A stretch of DNA of 13,347 bases from Thermoprotei archaeon (GCA_003661745.1 QMWS01000009.1:1-13347), one strand, 5' to 3'. Shown: positions 7,271 to 13,347, counted from the first letter of the stretch. The notes: a model not told the origin generated them from the sequence alone. Numbers and translations: made by a program.

Positions 7271-7667
7271 ATGCGCAGAAAAGCAACTGTTCTAGAGCTG
7301 GAGGGATTAGCAATAAATAACTTAATTAAATCATATGAAGTTAGTGAGTGCCATAATAGCGGTAAACTAAAGTTTCTTAAGGTAATCGCTAGGACTCTTA
7401 ATGATGAGGAACTTGAGACAGAATGCATGGATCAAGACAGAATAGGGAGGGTAATAGCAATTCTTGCGAGTTATCGCCGGTGGGGCAAGTAACTATATTA
7501 AGCTTTAATCTCGGAAAACACGTAAGTACCTAGATGATGAGTGGTATTACATATGAGTTATTGAGGCGATGATTAAGACGCCAGACACTGACTAATTTCC
7601 ACTTGATGCTCTTCAAACAAACTTTGATTATTGGTCAAAACTAGTTGAGGAAGTTAAATTAGCCTAG
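7271..7667 (+). pseudogene. Probable broken gene of unknown family; intact only for the first 73 codons
   Basis: ATG 7271, preceded by AGGTGT at 7260-7265, opens a 73-codon frame ending at 7490-7492 with RVIAILASYRRWGK. Protein-like sequence continues in the other two frames. If G4 at 7482-7485 were G5, the text would read WGQVTILSFNLGKHV. If an A were restored near 7523, it would go on KYLDDEWYYI, TGA (7554-7556), VIEAMIKTPDTD, TAA (7593-7595), then FPLDALQTNFDYW and SKLVEEVKLA to TAG 7665-7667. The repaired product is about 132 residues. I do not recognise the family: there are no Cys clusters, membrane spans or known motifs. The alternative is an intact 73-residue gene followed by chance open frames. 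The case rests on composition and on shifts of the same sign as in the PiT operon. Confidence 0.48.
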
Positions 7668-7722
7668 GAGGATAAGGCTTTTTACCTCCCTAAGCCGGTC
7701 TATTGGTTGGGTTGACGTTATT

Positions 7723-8004
7723 ATGAGGTTCTGTCCGAAGTGCGGCACGATGCTTGAGCCCACGAAGAAAGACAAGAAAATAATTTTGAAGTGCCCTAGG
7801 TGCGGATATGAGGAAGTTATTAAGCCCACCAGAACAAGTGAATATAAGTTAGTTGTGAAGTCAGGAGAGGAAAACAGAGTAAAGACTACATCACTAGTTA
7901 GTGAAGGCAAGACTACACCAAGGAAGAGGGAAGAAATAGAGCAGGAGAAAGAGGAGTTCTACGAAGTCTTTCTTGACTTAATGAGCGAGGAGGAAGGCAC
8001 TTAA
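7723..8004 (+). CDS. Zinc-ribbon protein related to transcription factor S / RpoM N-domain
   Basis: A 93-residue protein. Residues 1-29 form a zinc ribbon, MRFCPKCG...LKCPRCGYEE (four Cys in two CxxC pairs), nearly identical in pattern to the N-terminal domain of archaeal TFS (RPB9/TFIIS-like). The linker EYKLVVKSGEENRV also resembles TFS. However, the C-terminal ribbon with its Q-x-R-(S/A)-x-D-E catalytic loop is absent. Instead there is a charged tail, REEIEQEKEEFYEVFLDLM. I found no second CxxC pair in any frame before the tRNA, so a simple frameshift does not explain the loss. Family knowledge: the N-ribbon of TFS docks on RNA polymerase and the C-ribbon stimulates transcript cleavage. 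This protein could bind polymerase but should not activate cleavage (inference). The start is ATG 7723; its ribosome site is weak. Confidence 0.75.
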   Translation: MRFCPKCGTMLEPTKKDKKIILKCPRCGYEEVIKPTRTSEYKLVVKSGEENRVKTTSLVSEGKTTPRKREEIEQEKEEFYEVFLDLMSEEEGT

Positions 8005-8051
8005 GACACTAAGGATGATTGGCCTTCCCCTGATTAGTCCCTGATTAATAT

Positions 8052-8067
8052 TAAACTTATAAGTTTA
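8052..8067 (+). promoter_or_regulatory. Promoter of tRNA-Leu containing a 16-base palindrome
   Basis: TAAACTTATAAGTTTA is a perfect palindrome. Its TTATAA core is centred about 34 bases before the first tRNA base, which is right for a TATA box if transcription starts some 8 bases upstream of the mature 5' end. It is probably just a symmetric TATA region, but could also be an operator. Confidence 0.5.
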
Positions 8068-8093
8068 GCTATAAGGTAGATTTCTGGAGCGTA

Positions 8094-8198
8094 GCGGGGG
8101 TGCCCGAGCTAGGTCAAAGGGGGCGGGCTCAGGACCAAGCAAGGTGGGAGCCCCGCTGGCGTAGGCCTGCGTGGGTTCAAATCCCACCCCCCGCACCA
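8094..8198 (+). tRNA. tRNA-Leu (anticodon CAG), with intron and encoded CCA
   Basis: The acceptor stem pairs GCGGGGG (8094-8100) with CCCCCGC (8188-8194), followed by discriminator A and an encoded CCA (8196-8198). The T arm is GTGGG, TTCAAAT, CCCAC (8171-8187). The D arm, starting CCCGAGCTAGG, and the long variable arm (8157-8170, GGC/GCC stem) mark a class II tRNA of the leucine type. The anticodon stem GCGGG pairs with CCCGC (8152-8156). The loop reads C, T, CAG (8130-8132), G, then the intron at the usual 37/38 site. After splicing, position 38 is C8151. It would read CUG codons. Leucine identity rests on the anticodon, the variable arm and overall likeness to archaeal tRNA-Leu. Confidence 0.95.
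8134..8150 (+). other. 17-base tRNA intron with canonical bulge-helix-bulge
   Basis: The central 4-pair helix forms between loop bases CTCA (8128-8131) and TGGG (8145-8148), including one U-G pair. It is flanked by 3-base bulges GGA (8132-8134) and AGC (8149-8151). Cutting between the second and third base of each bulge removes exactly 8134-8150 and leaves a seven-base anticodon loop. The intron core folds only into CC/GG with an AAGCAA loop, so this is close to a minimum-size intron. The splicing endonuclease is not in this window. Confidence 0.88.
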
Positions 8199-8264
8199 TA
8201 GATTCTCTGTCTCTAAGCTAATCCATATGTGTCTTACCTTAATGTACGTATGCTAGATGAAGCA

Positions 8265-8618
8265 TCAGAGTTTCTTAATTCTTCGGATTCTCTCGAGAGA
8301 ATCTAATAGTCTATTGAGAAGATCTACATCGCTAACTTCAATATCCTCCAGCGTTTTAATCCTGGAGAGGATCTGGAATATTCTTTGTGCAATAAATTTC
8401 TCCAGTTCGTCTAGCACCGCCGACGTCGTTACAGATATAGCTTCACTTTCACTCCTTACTACTCTCACAGTTCCGTGGACAGGACAAACTATTTCACCGC
8501 TCTTTAATTTAAATAGCGGTGTACCGCACAGCGGGCAGGCCTGATCAAGCATCACTGCACCTGACCTAAGTAACTCACCCATCTTCTTAATCACAGCCCC
8601 TCTGTTTTTCTCAGACAT
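8265..8618 (-). CDS. UPF0148 / autoantigen p27-like zinc-ribbon protein
   Basis: A 117-residue protein. Residues about 5-60 match the UPF0148 (Sjogren/scleroderma autoantigen 1-like) pattern: IKKMGELLRSGAVMLDQACP, then CPLCGTPLF, KSGEIVCPVHG. The last zinc position is CPVH, where many relatives have CPVC, so the ligand set is three Cys plus a possible His. Residues 65-117 are predicted helices rich in Glu, Leu and Arg. Family knowledge: conserved in archaea, with the animal relative known as an autoantigen; no firm function. GGGTGAT at 8623-8629 is a strong Shine-Dalgarno site 4 bases before ATG 8618. The in-frame GTG at 8627 lies inside that site, which decides the start. It diverges from UPF0147. 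Confidence 0.87.
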   Translation of the reverse strand: MSEKNRGAVIKKMGELLRSGAVMLDQACPLCGTPLFKLKSGEIVCPVHGTVRVVRSESEAISVTTSAVLDELEKFIAQRIFQILSRIKTLEDIEVSDVDLLNRLLDSLERIRRIKKL

Positions 8619-8699
8619 GATTATCACCCTACCTTAAGGATCTATCAATGGTTTAATTTATTACTTTTCCAGAAATTTTCTACTTCTTGGGTGTGAGCG

Positions 8700-8987
8700 G
8701 TGGCATCGCAACCTCCGGTGGACATGAAATCCCTAAATGAGGCAAAAATAATGCAAGCTATAAGGTTACTTAATAAGATAATAGGCGACTCAAGCGTGCC
8801 CAGAAACATAAGGAGAGCGGCAATAGAGGCTCTAAGAATGCTGCAGGATACTTCACTATCTCCAGGCGTAAGAGCAGCAAACGCTGTCAGTGTTTTAGAT
8901 GAAATAAGTCAAGATCCGAATATGCCAATGCACGCGCGTACAACGATCTGGAATATTATGGCCGTGCTTTCAACTGTTAAGGACTGA
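8700..8987 (+). CDS. UPF0147 family helical protein
   Basis: A 95-residue, all-helical protein matching archaeal UPF0147 along its length: AIRLLNKIIGDSSVPRNIRR, AAIEALRMLQDTSLSPGVRA, VLDEISQDPNMPMHARTTIW. Two alpha hairpins share the repeating pattern helix, D-x-S/N-x-P/V, R, helix, resembling a short armadillo-like repeat. Family knowledge: widely conserved in archaea, usually 85-100 residues, function not known. The start is taken as GTG 8700 behind GGGTGTGA (8689-8696); ATG 8724 is an alternative that would drop eight poorly conserved residues. It diverges from UPF0148 across about 80 bases, so the two may share a control region. The FAU-1 gene follows 50 bases downstream on the same strand. 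Confidence 0.9.
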   Translation: MASQPPVDMKSLNEAKIMQAIRLLNKIIGDSSVPRNIRRAAIEALRMLQDTSLSPGVRAANAVSVLDEISQDPNMPMHARTTIWNIMAVLSTVKD

Positions 8988-8993
8988 GCTCTG

Positions 8994-9012
8994 AAGTAGC
9001 TGGAAACTACTT
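8994..9012 (+). other. Small hairpin between UPF0147 and FAU-1 genes
   Basis: A perfect 6-pair stem, AAGTAG and CTACTT, encloses a 7-base loop. It starts 7 bases after the UPF0147 stop and ends 25 bases before the FAU-1 start. No T-run follows, so it is not a usual archaeal terminator; it may affect readthrough or RNA processing, or may be chance. Confidence 0.25.
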
Positions 9013-9037
9013 ACTGTGTGCAGGGGAGTATCAAGTC

Positions 9038-10450
9038 ATGAAGGTAAAAGCTAGAGTTAGGGGTATTTACGCAACTGCGATATCGAAAATACTGTATGAT
9101 AATGGTGTAGAGCTCGTCGACGTTAGTGAACAGATAGCGAAAAGGTTAGGGATAGACCAAAGAAGAGGAGAACCAGCTGATGTAACGGTCAAGACCGATG
9201 AGAGTGATCCTTCAAAAATACTTATTCTAGGATTCCCTGAAAGCGTTAAGATAGTTGGGGACATACTTACGACCAACATACCTGATGTACTGGTGTTGAA
9301 GCCTAAGGTAGGGCTATATGCTGCGTTCAAAACAAGGATAATCCGTAAGACCGAGAGAGAATGTATAGTTGAATCACCTATAGGTGAGGCTGTTCTAGTA
9401 GATGAAGCTAACTGTGAGCCAGGCAGGGAAGTGAATGTTACTGTAGTTAAAGCACCTGTCAAGCCCAATGAGAGACTTGTCGTCTCAAGTAGGGTCAGGG
9501 TAGTAGGTAAGTACGCTATTGTCGGTAGGGGGTCACGTGTATCATTCAGCGGCTTCATAAGAAATAAGTCAAGAATTACTGAGCTGCTGAATATATCTAC
9601 CCAGTACGTCAGAAAAGGCTATAGCATTAGGTGGAGGAGTAACGCTGACGAAGCATCTCTTGAAAGTATTATGGATGAACTCCCTCAACTAATAGAGCTC
9701 CTACATGAGATAGAGAAGAAACTGAATGATGCTGAGCCATTAAGAATCGTCTACACTGGCGAGTACATGCTATTCCTTGAGCTAACGTACACCGCTAAAC
9801 AGTACCTCGATAAGGTAAGAAATTATGTACTTCCAACGGCACCATTTCATCACGCGCTGAGAACCATTGAAAACTCTTATGAAGGAGTAGTCGACTTAAT
9901 AGACACATTTGCTAAGTATATCGACAAGCGAAACTTAGAGGAATGGATAAGAGAGTGGGTGATGAAGAGACTAGAGTATAGAAAAGACTTGAGGTTATAC
10001 CATAAGTCACTACATAAGAAGGACTTAATACTTGGTGAGGGAACACTGGAGAGCATAGGTATAGAGAATGGTAAGTTAAAGTTGGTAGTTAAAAGGCTAG
10101 TAAGAGGTAAGGGCATGTATGACGGCCTTAACGTAGCTAAAGAGCCAGGCGATGTAGCACTAACATCCGTATTTGAAGGTAAGTGGTACATAGTTCATAA
10201 CTACTTCTCAAGTGATCAATCGAGCCAGAAAGGACTATACGTAAACATAAACACACCGCCGGAGGTGCTACCCAACGGTTCAATAACGTACCTAGACTTA
10301 GGTGTTGATATAATTAGGAATGATAAGGGATGCCGTCTAATAGATAGTGAGGAATTCAGAAAGCTACTTACCGATGAGATAGTTACGGGGGACGTAGTCG
10401 CAAGGGTTACTGAAGCTATAGATGAGGTGTTAAATATTTTTTGCCATTAA
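9038..10450 (+). CDS. fau-1: FAU-1 family RNA-binding ribonuclease (RNase E/G-like)
   Basis: A 470-residue protein, the same size as Pyrococcus FAU-1. The N-terminus MKVKARVRGIYATAISKILY, the block ADVTVKTDESDPSKILILGF and PKVGLYAAFKTRI (start of an S1-like domain, about residues 85-160) are characteristic. The C-terminal third (about 325-465, with YHKSLHKKDLILGEG and YLDLGVDIIRN) is the DUF402 domain. Family knowledge: FAU-1 binds AU-rich RNA and, in Pyrococcus, has ribonuclease activity linked to 5S rRNA maturation; it is distantly related to RNase E/G. No transmembrane segment or signal peptide is present. ATG 9038 has GGGGAG about 9 bases upstream. The stop overlaps the thymidylate kinase stop by 4 bases in convergent orientation, so transcripts must interleave there. 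Confidence 0.92.
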   Translation: MKVKARVRGIYATAISKILYDNGVELVDVSEQIAKRLGIDQRRGEPADVTVKTDESDPSKILILGFPESVKIVGDILTTNIPDVLVLKPKVGLYAAFKTRIIRKTERECIVESPIGEAVLVDEANCEPGREVNVTVVKAPVKPNERLVVSSRVRVVGKYAIVGRGSRVSFSGFIRNKSRITELLNISTQYVRKGYSIRWRSNADEASLESIMDELPQLIELLHEIEKKLNDAEPLRIVYTGEYMLFLELTYTAKQYLDKVRNYVLPTAPFHHALRTIENSYEGVVDLIDTFAKYIDKRNLEEWIREWVMKRLEYRKDLRLYHKSLHKKDLILGEGTLESIGIENGKLKLVVKRLVRGKGMYDGLNVAKEPGDVALTSVFEGKWYIVHNYFSSDQSSQKGLYVNINTPPEVLPNGSITYLDLGVDIIRNDKGCRLIDSEEFRKLLTDEIVTGDVVARVTEAIDEVLNIFCH

Positions 10451-11073
10451 GTTCCTATACACAATATACCTAGCTTAACACATAGCAATTTAATACATTT
10501 TTTCAAAACCTCATCAATACTGGATGAAGCATCTACATATAGAAGTTCGCCTGATTCGACCATACTTATGTATATCTGCCTAGCTCTCTCTAGAATTCTT
10601 AAGTTCTCCTGTAGATATTCAACTCTCGAAGGCTTGCCTGCTTTTCTTTTAAGTCCTGTCTCAGGATCTATGTCTAAGTAAATAGCTATGTTAGGATTAA
10701 TAGCAAATTTATTCAGTTCCCTAACCCATGCAAGATCAGCCCCCTTAGCACCCTGATAAGCAAGCGAAGAGTAGTAGTACCTATCAGTAACCACGATCAC
10801 GCCAGCGTTCACAGCAGGCTCTATAACTTCCTTAAGGTGGTAGTACCGGTCTGCAGCCATTATTAAGGCCTCAAAGAGAGCACCCATTTTTCTGCCTATA
10901 GAATTTAGTATCCCTATAAACGCGTCACTATAGGGCTCGCAGGTATAGATTGCCCTATATCCCCTAGCAGTAAGGAGTTCGACTAAGCGTTTCGCTATAG
11001 TCGTCTTACCCGATCCATCAAGTCCTTCTATAGCTATTAGGTAGCCCTTAGGGGACACGTCATCTGATGACAA
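10447..11073 (-). CDS. tmk: Thymidylate kinase
   Basis: A protein of about 208 residues, normal for dTMP kinase. The P-loop is GLDGSGKTT, preceded by YLIAIE. The DRYYYSSLAYQG block is the dTMP-binding DRY motif, and LDIDPETGLKRKAGKPSR contains the LID region. Family knowledge: it phosphorylates dTMP to dTDP with ATP in the cytosol, supplying dTTP. The start is ambiguous: GTG 11082 lies within GGGTGAG, which itself makes a good Shine-Dalgarno site exactly 4 bases before TTG 11073. I therefore prefer TTG 11073, the same layout as the other starts here. GTG 11058 is a third option. The gene overlaps the end of the dehydratase small subunit and is the last gene of the mevalonate operon; I know of no metabolic link between them. 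Confidence 0.93.
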   Translation of the reverse strand: MSSDDVSPKGYLIAIEGLDGSGKTTIAKRLVELLTARGYRAIYTCEPYSDAFIGILNSIGRKMGALFEALIMAADRYYHLKEVIEPAVNAGVIVVTDRYYYSSLAYQGAKGADLAWVRELNKFAINPNIAIYLDIDPETGLKRKAGKPSRVEYLQENLRILERARQIYISMVESGELLYVDASSSIDEVLKKCIKLLCVKLGILCIGT

Positions 11074-11461
11074 GGTACTCACCCTTAATGATGCAACCTT
11101 CCCTGTGTTTATTAGTGCCCTTCTTAAGTATATCCACTACACTTTCCCAAGAATCTAGTAGTTTATAGAGAGGTACGTTTCCAATTATTGCTCCTGTAAT
11201 TAATATGGGGTCTACATCCGAGGCTACTATAGCTAGCGGAGCCTTACCACTTTTAGATAATGCGTAAAGTATATAAGATCCGACGGTACTGCCGACAGAT
11301 GTGGGAATCAAGAGTATCCTCCCACTTACGCGCCCAATACCCCTAATTATTCCATTAGCTGCGTCAACATCGCCTAGGAACGACACCGGTTTTTCAGAGA
11401 AGGCTATCTCAGCACAACAATCGCTGCCTTTAACCACTGGGTTTATTCTTAGCCTAATCAA
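11060..11461 (-). CDS. Phosphomevalonate dehydratase small subunit (aconitase X swivel domain)
   Basis: A 133-residue DUF126/aconitase X small-subunit protein. It has the characteristic segments LGDVDAANGIIRGIGRVSGR, then ILLIPTSVGSTVGSYILYAL, and ASDVDPILITGAIIGNVPLY. The Ser/Thr-rich PTSVGSTVGS loop corresponds to the catalytic serine region of the swivel domain. Family knowledge: with the large subunit it dehydrates (R)-5-phosphomevalonate to trans-anhydromevalonate 5-phosphate, a step of the archaeal mevalonate pathway first shown in Aeropyrum. It starts at TTG 11461, and an in-frame stop lies immediately upstream. GGTGGTGAT at 11466-11474 is a strong Shine-Dalgarno site 4 bases before the TTG. 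Its start overlaps the large-subunit stop by 8 bases, fitting coupled translation of the two subunits. The substrate assignment relies on context with UbiD; a generic aconitase X role, such as hydroxyproline dehydratase, is less likely. Confidence 0.9.
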   Translation of the reverse strand: MIRLRINPVVKGSDCCAEIAFSEKPVSFLGDVDAANGIIRGIGRVSGRILLIPTSVGSTVGSYILYALSKSGKAPLAIVASDVDPILITGAIIGNVPLYKLLDSWESVVDILKKGTNKHREGCIIKGEYLVIR

Positions 11462-12662
11462 CTACATCACCACCTTTAGAGAAAATTCTTAGTATTGAGC
11501 CTCTATCCAGCAGAAACGCTGGGACACCCGCCAATTTAGGAATGTAGTGTAATGCTTTGACGGAATCAGTAATGACGCAACTAACACCTAGTAGATCGAG
11601 CCTCGTAACAATAGGACAAACATCTTCATACACCTTAACTCTACATCTTAGTAATCTACGCTTTAAATCGCTGCTTAATCCAACATTACTCTGCGTTATC
11701 AGCCACAGCACGCTATTAGTACTACACGTCTTACCTCTTGAAAGTATGTAATTCACTATATCATAAACCTCCTGCCTTGATAGGTGAGGGCAGCCAATAA
11801 CGTATAGTGCTTCGTCGTGGGAGTCCTTGATATTCTTCCTTACGAACTCGCGTACCTCTGACGCCGAAATTGTTTCACGCTTACTTACTTCTCCTTTACT
11901 TATTAACTTCTTGTAATTAGGCGTGATGCCCTTCAAAATCACCATAGCTGCGTTAGAGCTACTTCCGAACGCGGCTAAAAATCCCCTCAAGTAGTGCTCG
12001 TGGTCAAAGTTAATTCCTTCTACATAGGGTATGCTTGATGGGAAGTACTTACCTATGATGTATCCTGCAGCTGCTATCTCCAACTGATTTCTTAGAGGTT
12101 CAATAACTACCTTAACCTCCGGCACTCTATTCTCGTCGAGGTGCATACCGCCCAGGTACGTTTTACCAATTAAAGCCTCCATCAGTGCTAAGGGTCCTCC
12201 CTCTCTGTTTGTCCGCGCGCCACACACACTGTTGGCGTAGAGTACCGCGTTGCTTTCTGCCCAAGCAAGGTGCTCACCTTCTTGTGGGATCCTCACGTAA
12301 TAGGGAGCGCATGTAAATGCCTCAGCCCCCATCTCCCTTAGTGCATTAACTATACGCAGCTGTTTATTAATGACCACATCACTAAATGACTTGTTATTAA
12401 AATCTGCAGTAATAGCTGCATAAGGATTCGCTGTCGTGTATACTCTAAATCGTGCCCCTTTATTTCTCAAATCTTCTATAAACTCCATTCCGTAATCCAA
12501 GATATTGAAGTATGAGATGCCGGATACATGCGCGTGTACTACATCAATTAGCCTAGTAGCACCTAGGGCCTCACCAACCTTTACAACAACCTTAATAGCT
12601 AGTTCTACAGCCTCACCGAATTCGCCATTAAGCATCGCTTCTTCTTCCTTAGTAAGGTACAT
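11454..12662 (-). CDS. Phosphomevalonate dehydratase large subunit (aconitase X catalytic domain)
   Basis: A 402-residue DUF521/aconitase X protein. Family segments in order: MYLTKEEEAMLNGEFGEAVE, HAHVSGISY, EGEHLAWAESNAVLYANSV, then CGARTNREGGP (Cys147), ALYVIGCPHLS (Cys291) and VYEDVCPIV (Cys349). These three Cys, numbered from this start, are the likely ligands of the [4Fe-4S] cluster. Family knowledge: with the small subunit it makes trans-anhydromevalonate 5-phosphate. I start at ATG 12662 because GGTGG (12667-12671) lies 4 bases before it and the family begins with MYLT; a TTG at 12686 would add eight residues. It follows the UbiD stop by 28 bases and overlaps the small subunit by 8. 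The operon position next to UbiD supports the mevalonate role. Confidence 0.92.
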   Translation of the reverse strand: MYLTKEEEAMLNGEFGEAVELAIKVVVKVGEALGATRLIDVVHAHVSGISYFNILDYGMEFIEDLRNKGARFRVYTTANPYAAITADFNNKSFSDVVINKQLRIVNALREMGAEAFTCAPYYVRIPQEGEHLAWAESNAVLYANSVCGARTNREGGPLALMEALIGKTYLGGMHLDENRVPEVKVVIEPLRNQLEIAAAGYIIGKYFPSSIPYVEGINFDHEHYLRGFLAAFGSSSNAAMVILKGITPNYKKLISKGEVSKRETISASEVREFVRKNIKDSHDEALYVIGCPHLSRQEVYDIVNYILSRGKTCSTNSVLWLITQSNVGLSSDLKRRLLRCRVKVYEDVCPIVTRLDLLGVSCVITDSVKALHYIPKLAGVPAFLLDRGSILRIFSKGGDVVD

Positions 12663-12690
12663 AGGCCCACCACAACAACTTCTCAAGCGT

Positions 12691-13347
12691 CTACTTAGGT
12701 AGTTCGGGCTTCTTGAACGTCTCCTCCCTGCCTAAGGGCATTGTAGCATCGATACCTATCTTATCGGTAATTCCATCAGCCGAGCTAGGATCAAGTGTCG
12801 ATCCTCTAGCGTATCTCACAACTACAAGTCCTCTTCCTGCTTGCAATCTTGTCGCTATAGCCCACTCAACCTCCTCTAAATTATCAGGATCTATATCCTC
12901 GTCAACAACGACGACATGCTTTAAGCTTGGGTGAGCTGCAAATGCCGCCATTATAGCTGACTTACCGTCACCTTCCATGTTCTTCTTTATGGATATGACT
13001 GCATGTAACCAACACCCGCTAGCGGGTGTCAGTCGCACTTTCCTAACGCGTGCTACCACCTTCTTCACAGCATCCCAAATTAGTGCCTCCCTAGGAAATC
13101 CCATTAATATCTTATGTTCGTTGCCTGCAGGTAGAATAACGTGAAATGGTACATCCTCCTTACTGAAATATATTTTATCTACAGCAATCACAGGCTGCTT
13201 TCGGACCCTATCGTAAAGCCCAAGAATATCTAGAAACGGGCCCTCATCAGCAACCTCCCTAGTAATCCTGCCTTCAATCACCACCGAAGCATGAGCAGGT
13301 ACCGGAATATCGTAGATCGGCGTTCTCGCTACCTCAAGGCACTCACC
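12691..13347 (-). CDS. UbiD-family decarboxylase, probable anhydromevalonate phosphate decarboxylase, C-terminal part
   Basis: The frame is open to the window edge, so the 5' part is missing; a GTG at 13284 is internal, since family-like sequence (ECLEVARTPIYDIPVPAHAS) precedes it. The visible 218 residues hold VVIEGRITREV, EGPFLDILG, the FHVILPAGNEHKILMG strand region, and VVVVDEDIDPDNLEEVEWAI with ATRLQA following, the acidic active-site segment of UbiD enzymes. Family knowledge: UbiD proteins use prenylated FMN made by UbiX. In archaea one member decarboxylates trans-anhydromevalonate 5-phosphate to isopentenyl phosphate. The adjacent dehydratase subunits make this substrate, so the specific role is well supported by context. 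A UbiX gene is not seen here. Confidence 0.9.
   Translation of the reverse strand, partial: GECLEVARTPIYDIPVPAHASVVIEGRITREVADEGPFLDILGLYDRVRKQPVIAVDKIYFSKEDVPFHVILPAGNEHKILMGFPREALIWDAVKKVVARVRKVRLTPASGCWLHAVISIKKNMEGDGKSAIMAAFAAHPSLKHVVVVDEDIDPDNLEEVEWAIATRLQAGRGLVVVRYARGSTLDPSSADGITDKIGIDATMPLGREETFKKPELPK

Noticed and set aside
7534..7591. Second C/D-box sRNA candidate (C ATGATGA, C' ATGATTA, D CTGA, with a 12-base D guide)
   Set aside because: The best D' (TTGA) leaves a 20-base guide, outside the usual spacing, and the alternative ATGA has no C' at a proper distance. The same bases read as plausible relict protein (KYLDDEWYYI...), which explains the GATGATGA as Asp-Asp-Glu codons.
7675..7695. 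GGCTT/AAGCC inverted repeat before the TFS-like gene, considered as a terminator or riboswitch
   Set aside because: Only five pairs, no T-run in the right place and no match to a known riboswitch shape.
8025..8048. Short direct repeat containing CCCTGATTA-like words before the tRNA
   Set aside because: Two imperfect copies only, with no associated integrase or attachment-site pattern despite the nearby tRNA.
9067..9558. Minus-strand open frame of 163 codons within FAU-1
   Set aside because: It is a shadow of FAU-1; the product is rich in Ser, Thr and Leu with no domain.
1..13347. CRISPR array, insertion sequence, integrase or defence island
   Set aside because: No regular repeat-spacer pattern, transposase motif, terminal inverted repeats or known defence domains were seen on either strand.

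Overview
The window looks like chromosomal sequence from a hyperthermophilic crenarchaeon (Thermoproteota, Desulfurococcales-like). The evidence is a CCA-encoding tRNA-Leu with a short bulge-helix-bulge intron, a C/D-box guide RNA, TATA-like boxes close to start codons, Shine-Dalgarno sites resembling GGTGAT, heavy use of ATA and AGA/AGG codons, and a set of archaea-specific families: RIO2, DUF460, UPF0147, UPF0148, FAU-1 and two-subunit phosphomevalonate dehydratase. The genus cannot be fixed from the sequence alone.

Layout. At 1-2563 (+) the 3' end of a RIO2 kinase overlaps a DUF460 RNase H-fold/coiled-coil protein. At 2590-4231 (-) lies a degraded two-gene phosphate uptake operon: a DUF47 (PhoU-like) accessory gene followed by a PiT-family permease gene. 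Both are broken by frameshifts, and the permease also has a nonsense codon. At 4292-4627 (+) is an ASCH-domain protein. At 4673-5068 (-) is a protein made of two tandem Hfq/Lsm-like domains. A C/D-box sRNA sits alone at 5181-5227 (+). At 5287-6414 (-) is a PflX-like radical SAM protein. At 6492-7105 (-) a swapped-hairpin AbrB-like protein is followed closely by O6-alkylguanine-DNA alkyltransferase. At 7271-7667 (+) is a probable broken small gene of unknown family. At 7723-8004 (+) is a one-ribbon relative of transcription factor S, then the intron-containing tRNA-Leu(CAG) at 8094-8198 (+). UPF0148 (-) and UPF0147 (+) diverge around 8620-8700. FAU-1 follows at 9038-10450 (+).

From 13347 down to 10447 (-) a tight operon encodes the UbiD-type anhydromevalonate phosphate decarboxylase (cut by the window edge), the large and small phosphomevalonate dehydratase subunits, and thymidylate kinase. 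The first three are the diagnostic steps of the archaeal mevalonate route to isopentenyl phosphate, which feeds membrane lipid synthesis.

Many intact genes relate to RNA or ribosomes: RIO2, FAU-1, the double Lsm protein, the ASCH protein, the TFS-like protein, the C/D sRNA and the tRNA. The most notable points are the coordinated decay of the PiT/DUF47 pair (every inferred shift has the same sign), the double-Lsm protein, the orphan guide RNA and the TFS-like protein without its catalytic ribbon. I did not find a clear new multi-gene system. Apart from the two pseudogene zones, no stretch longer than about 300 bases lacks an intact gene.
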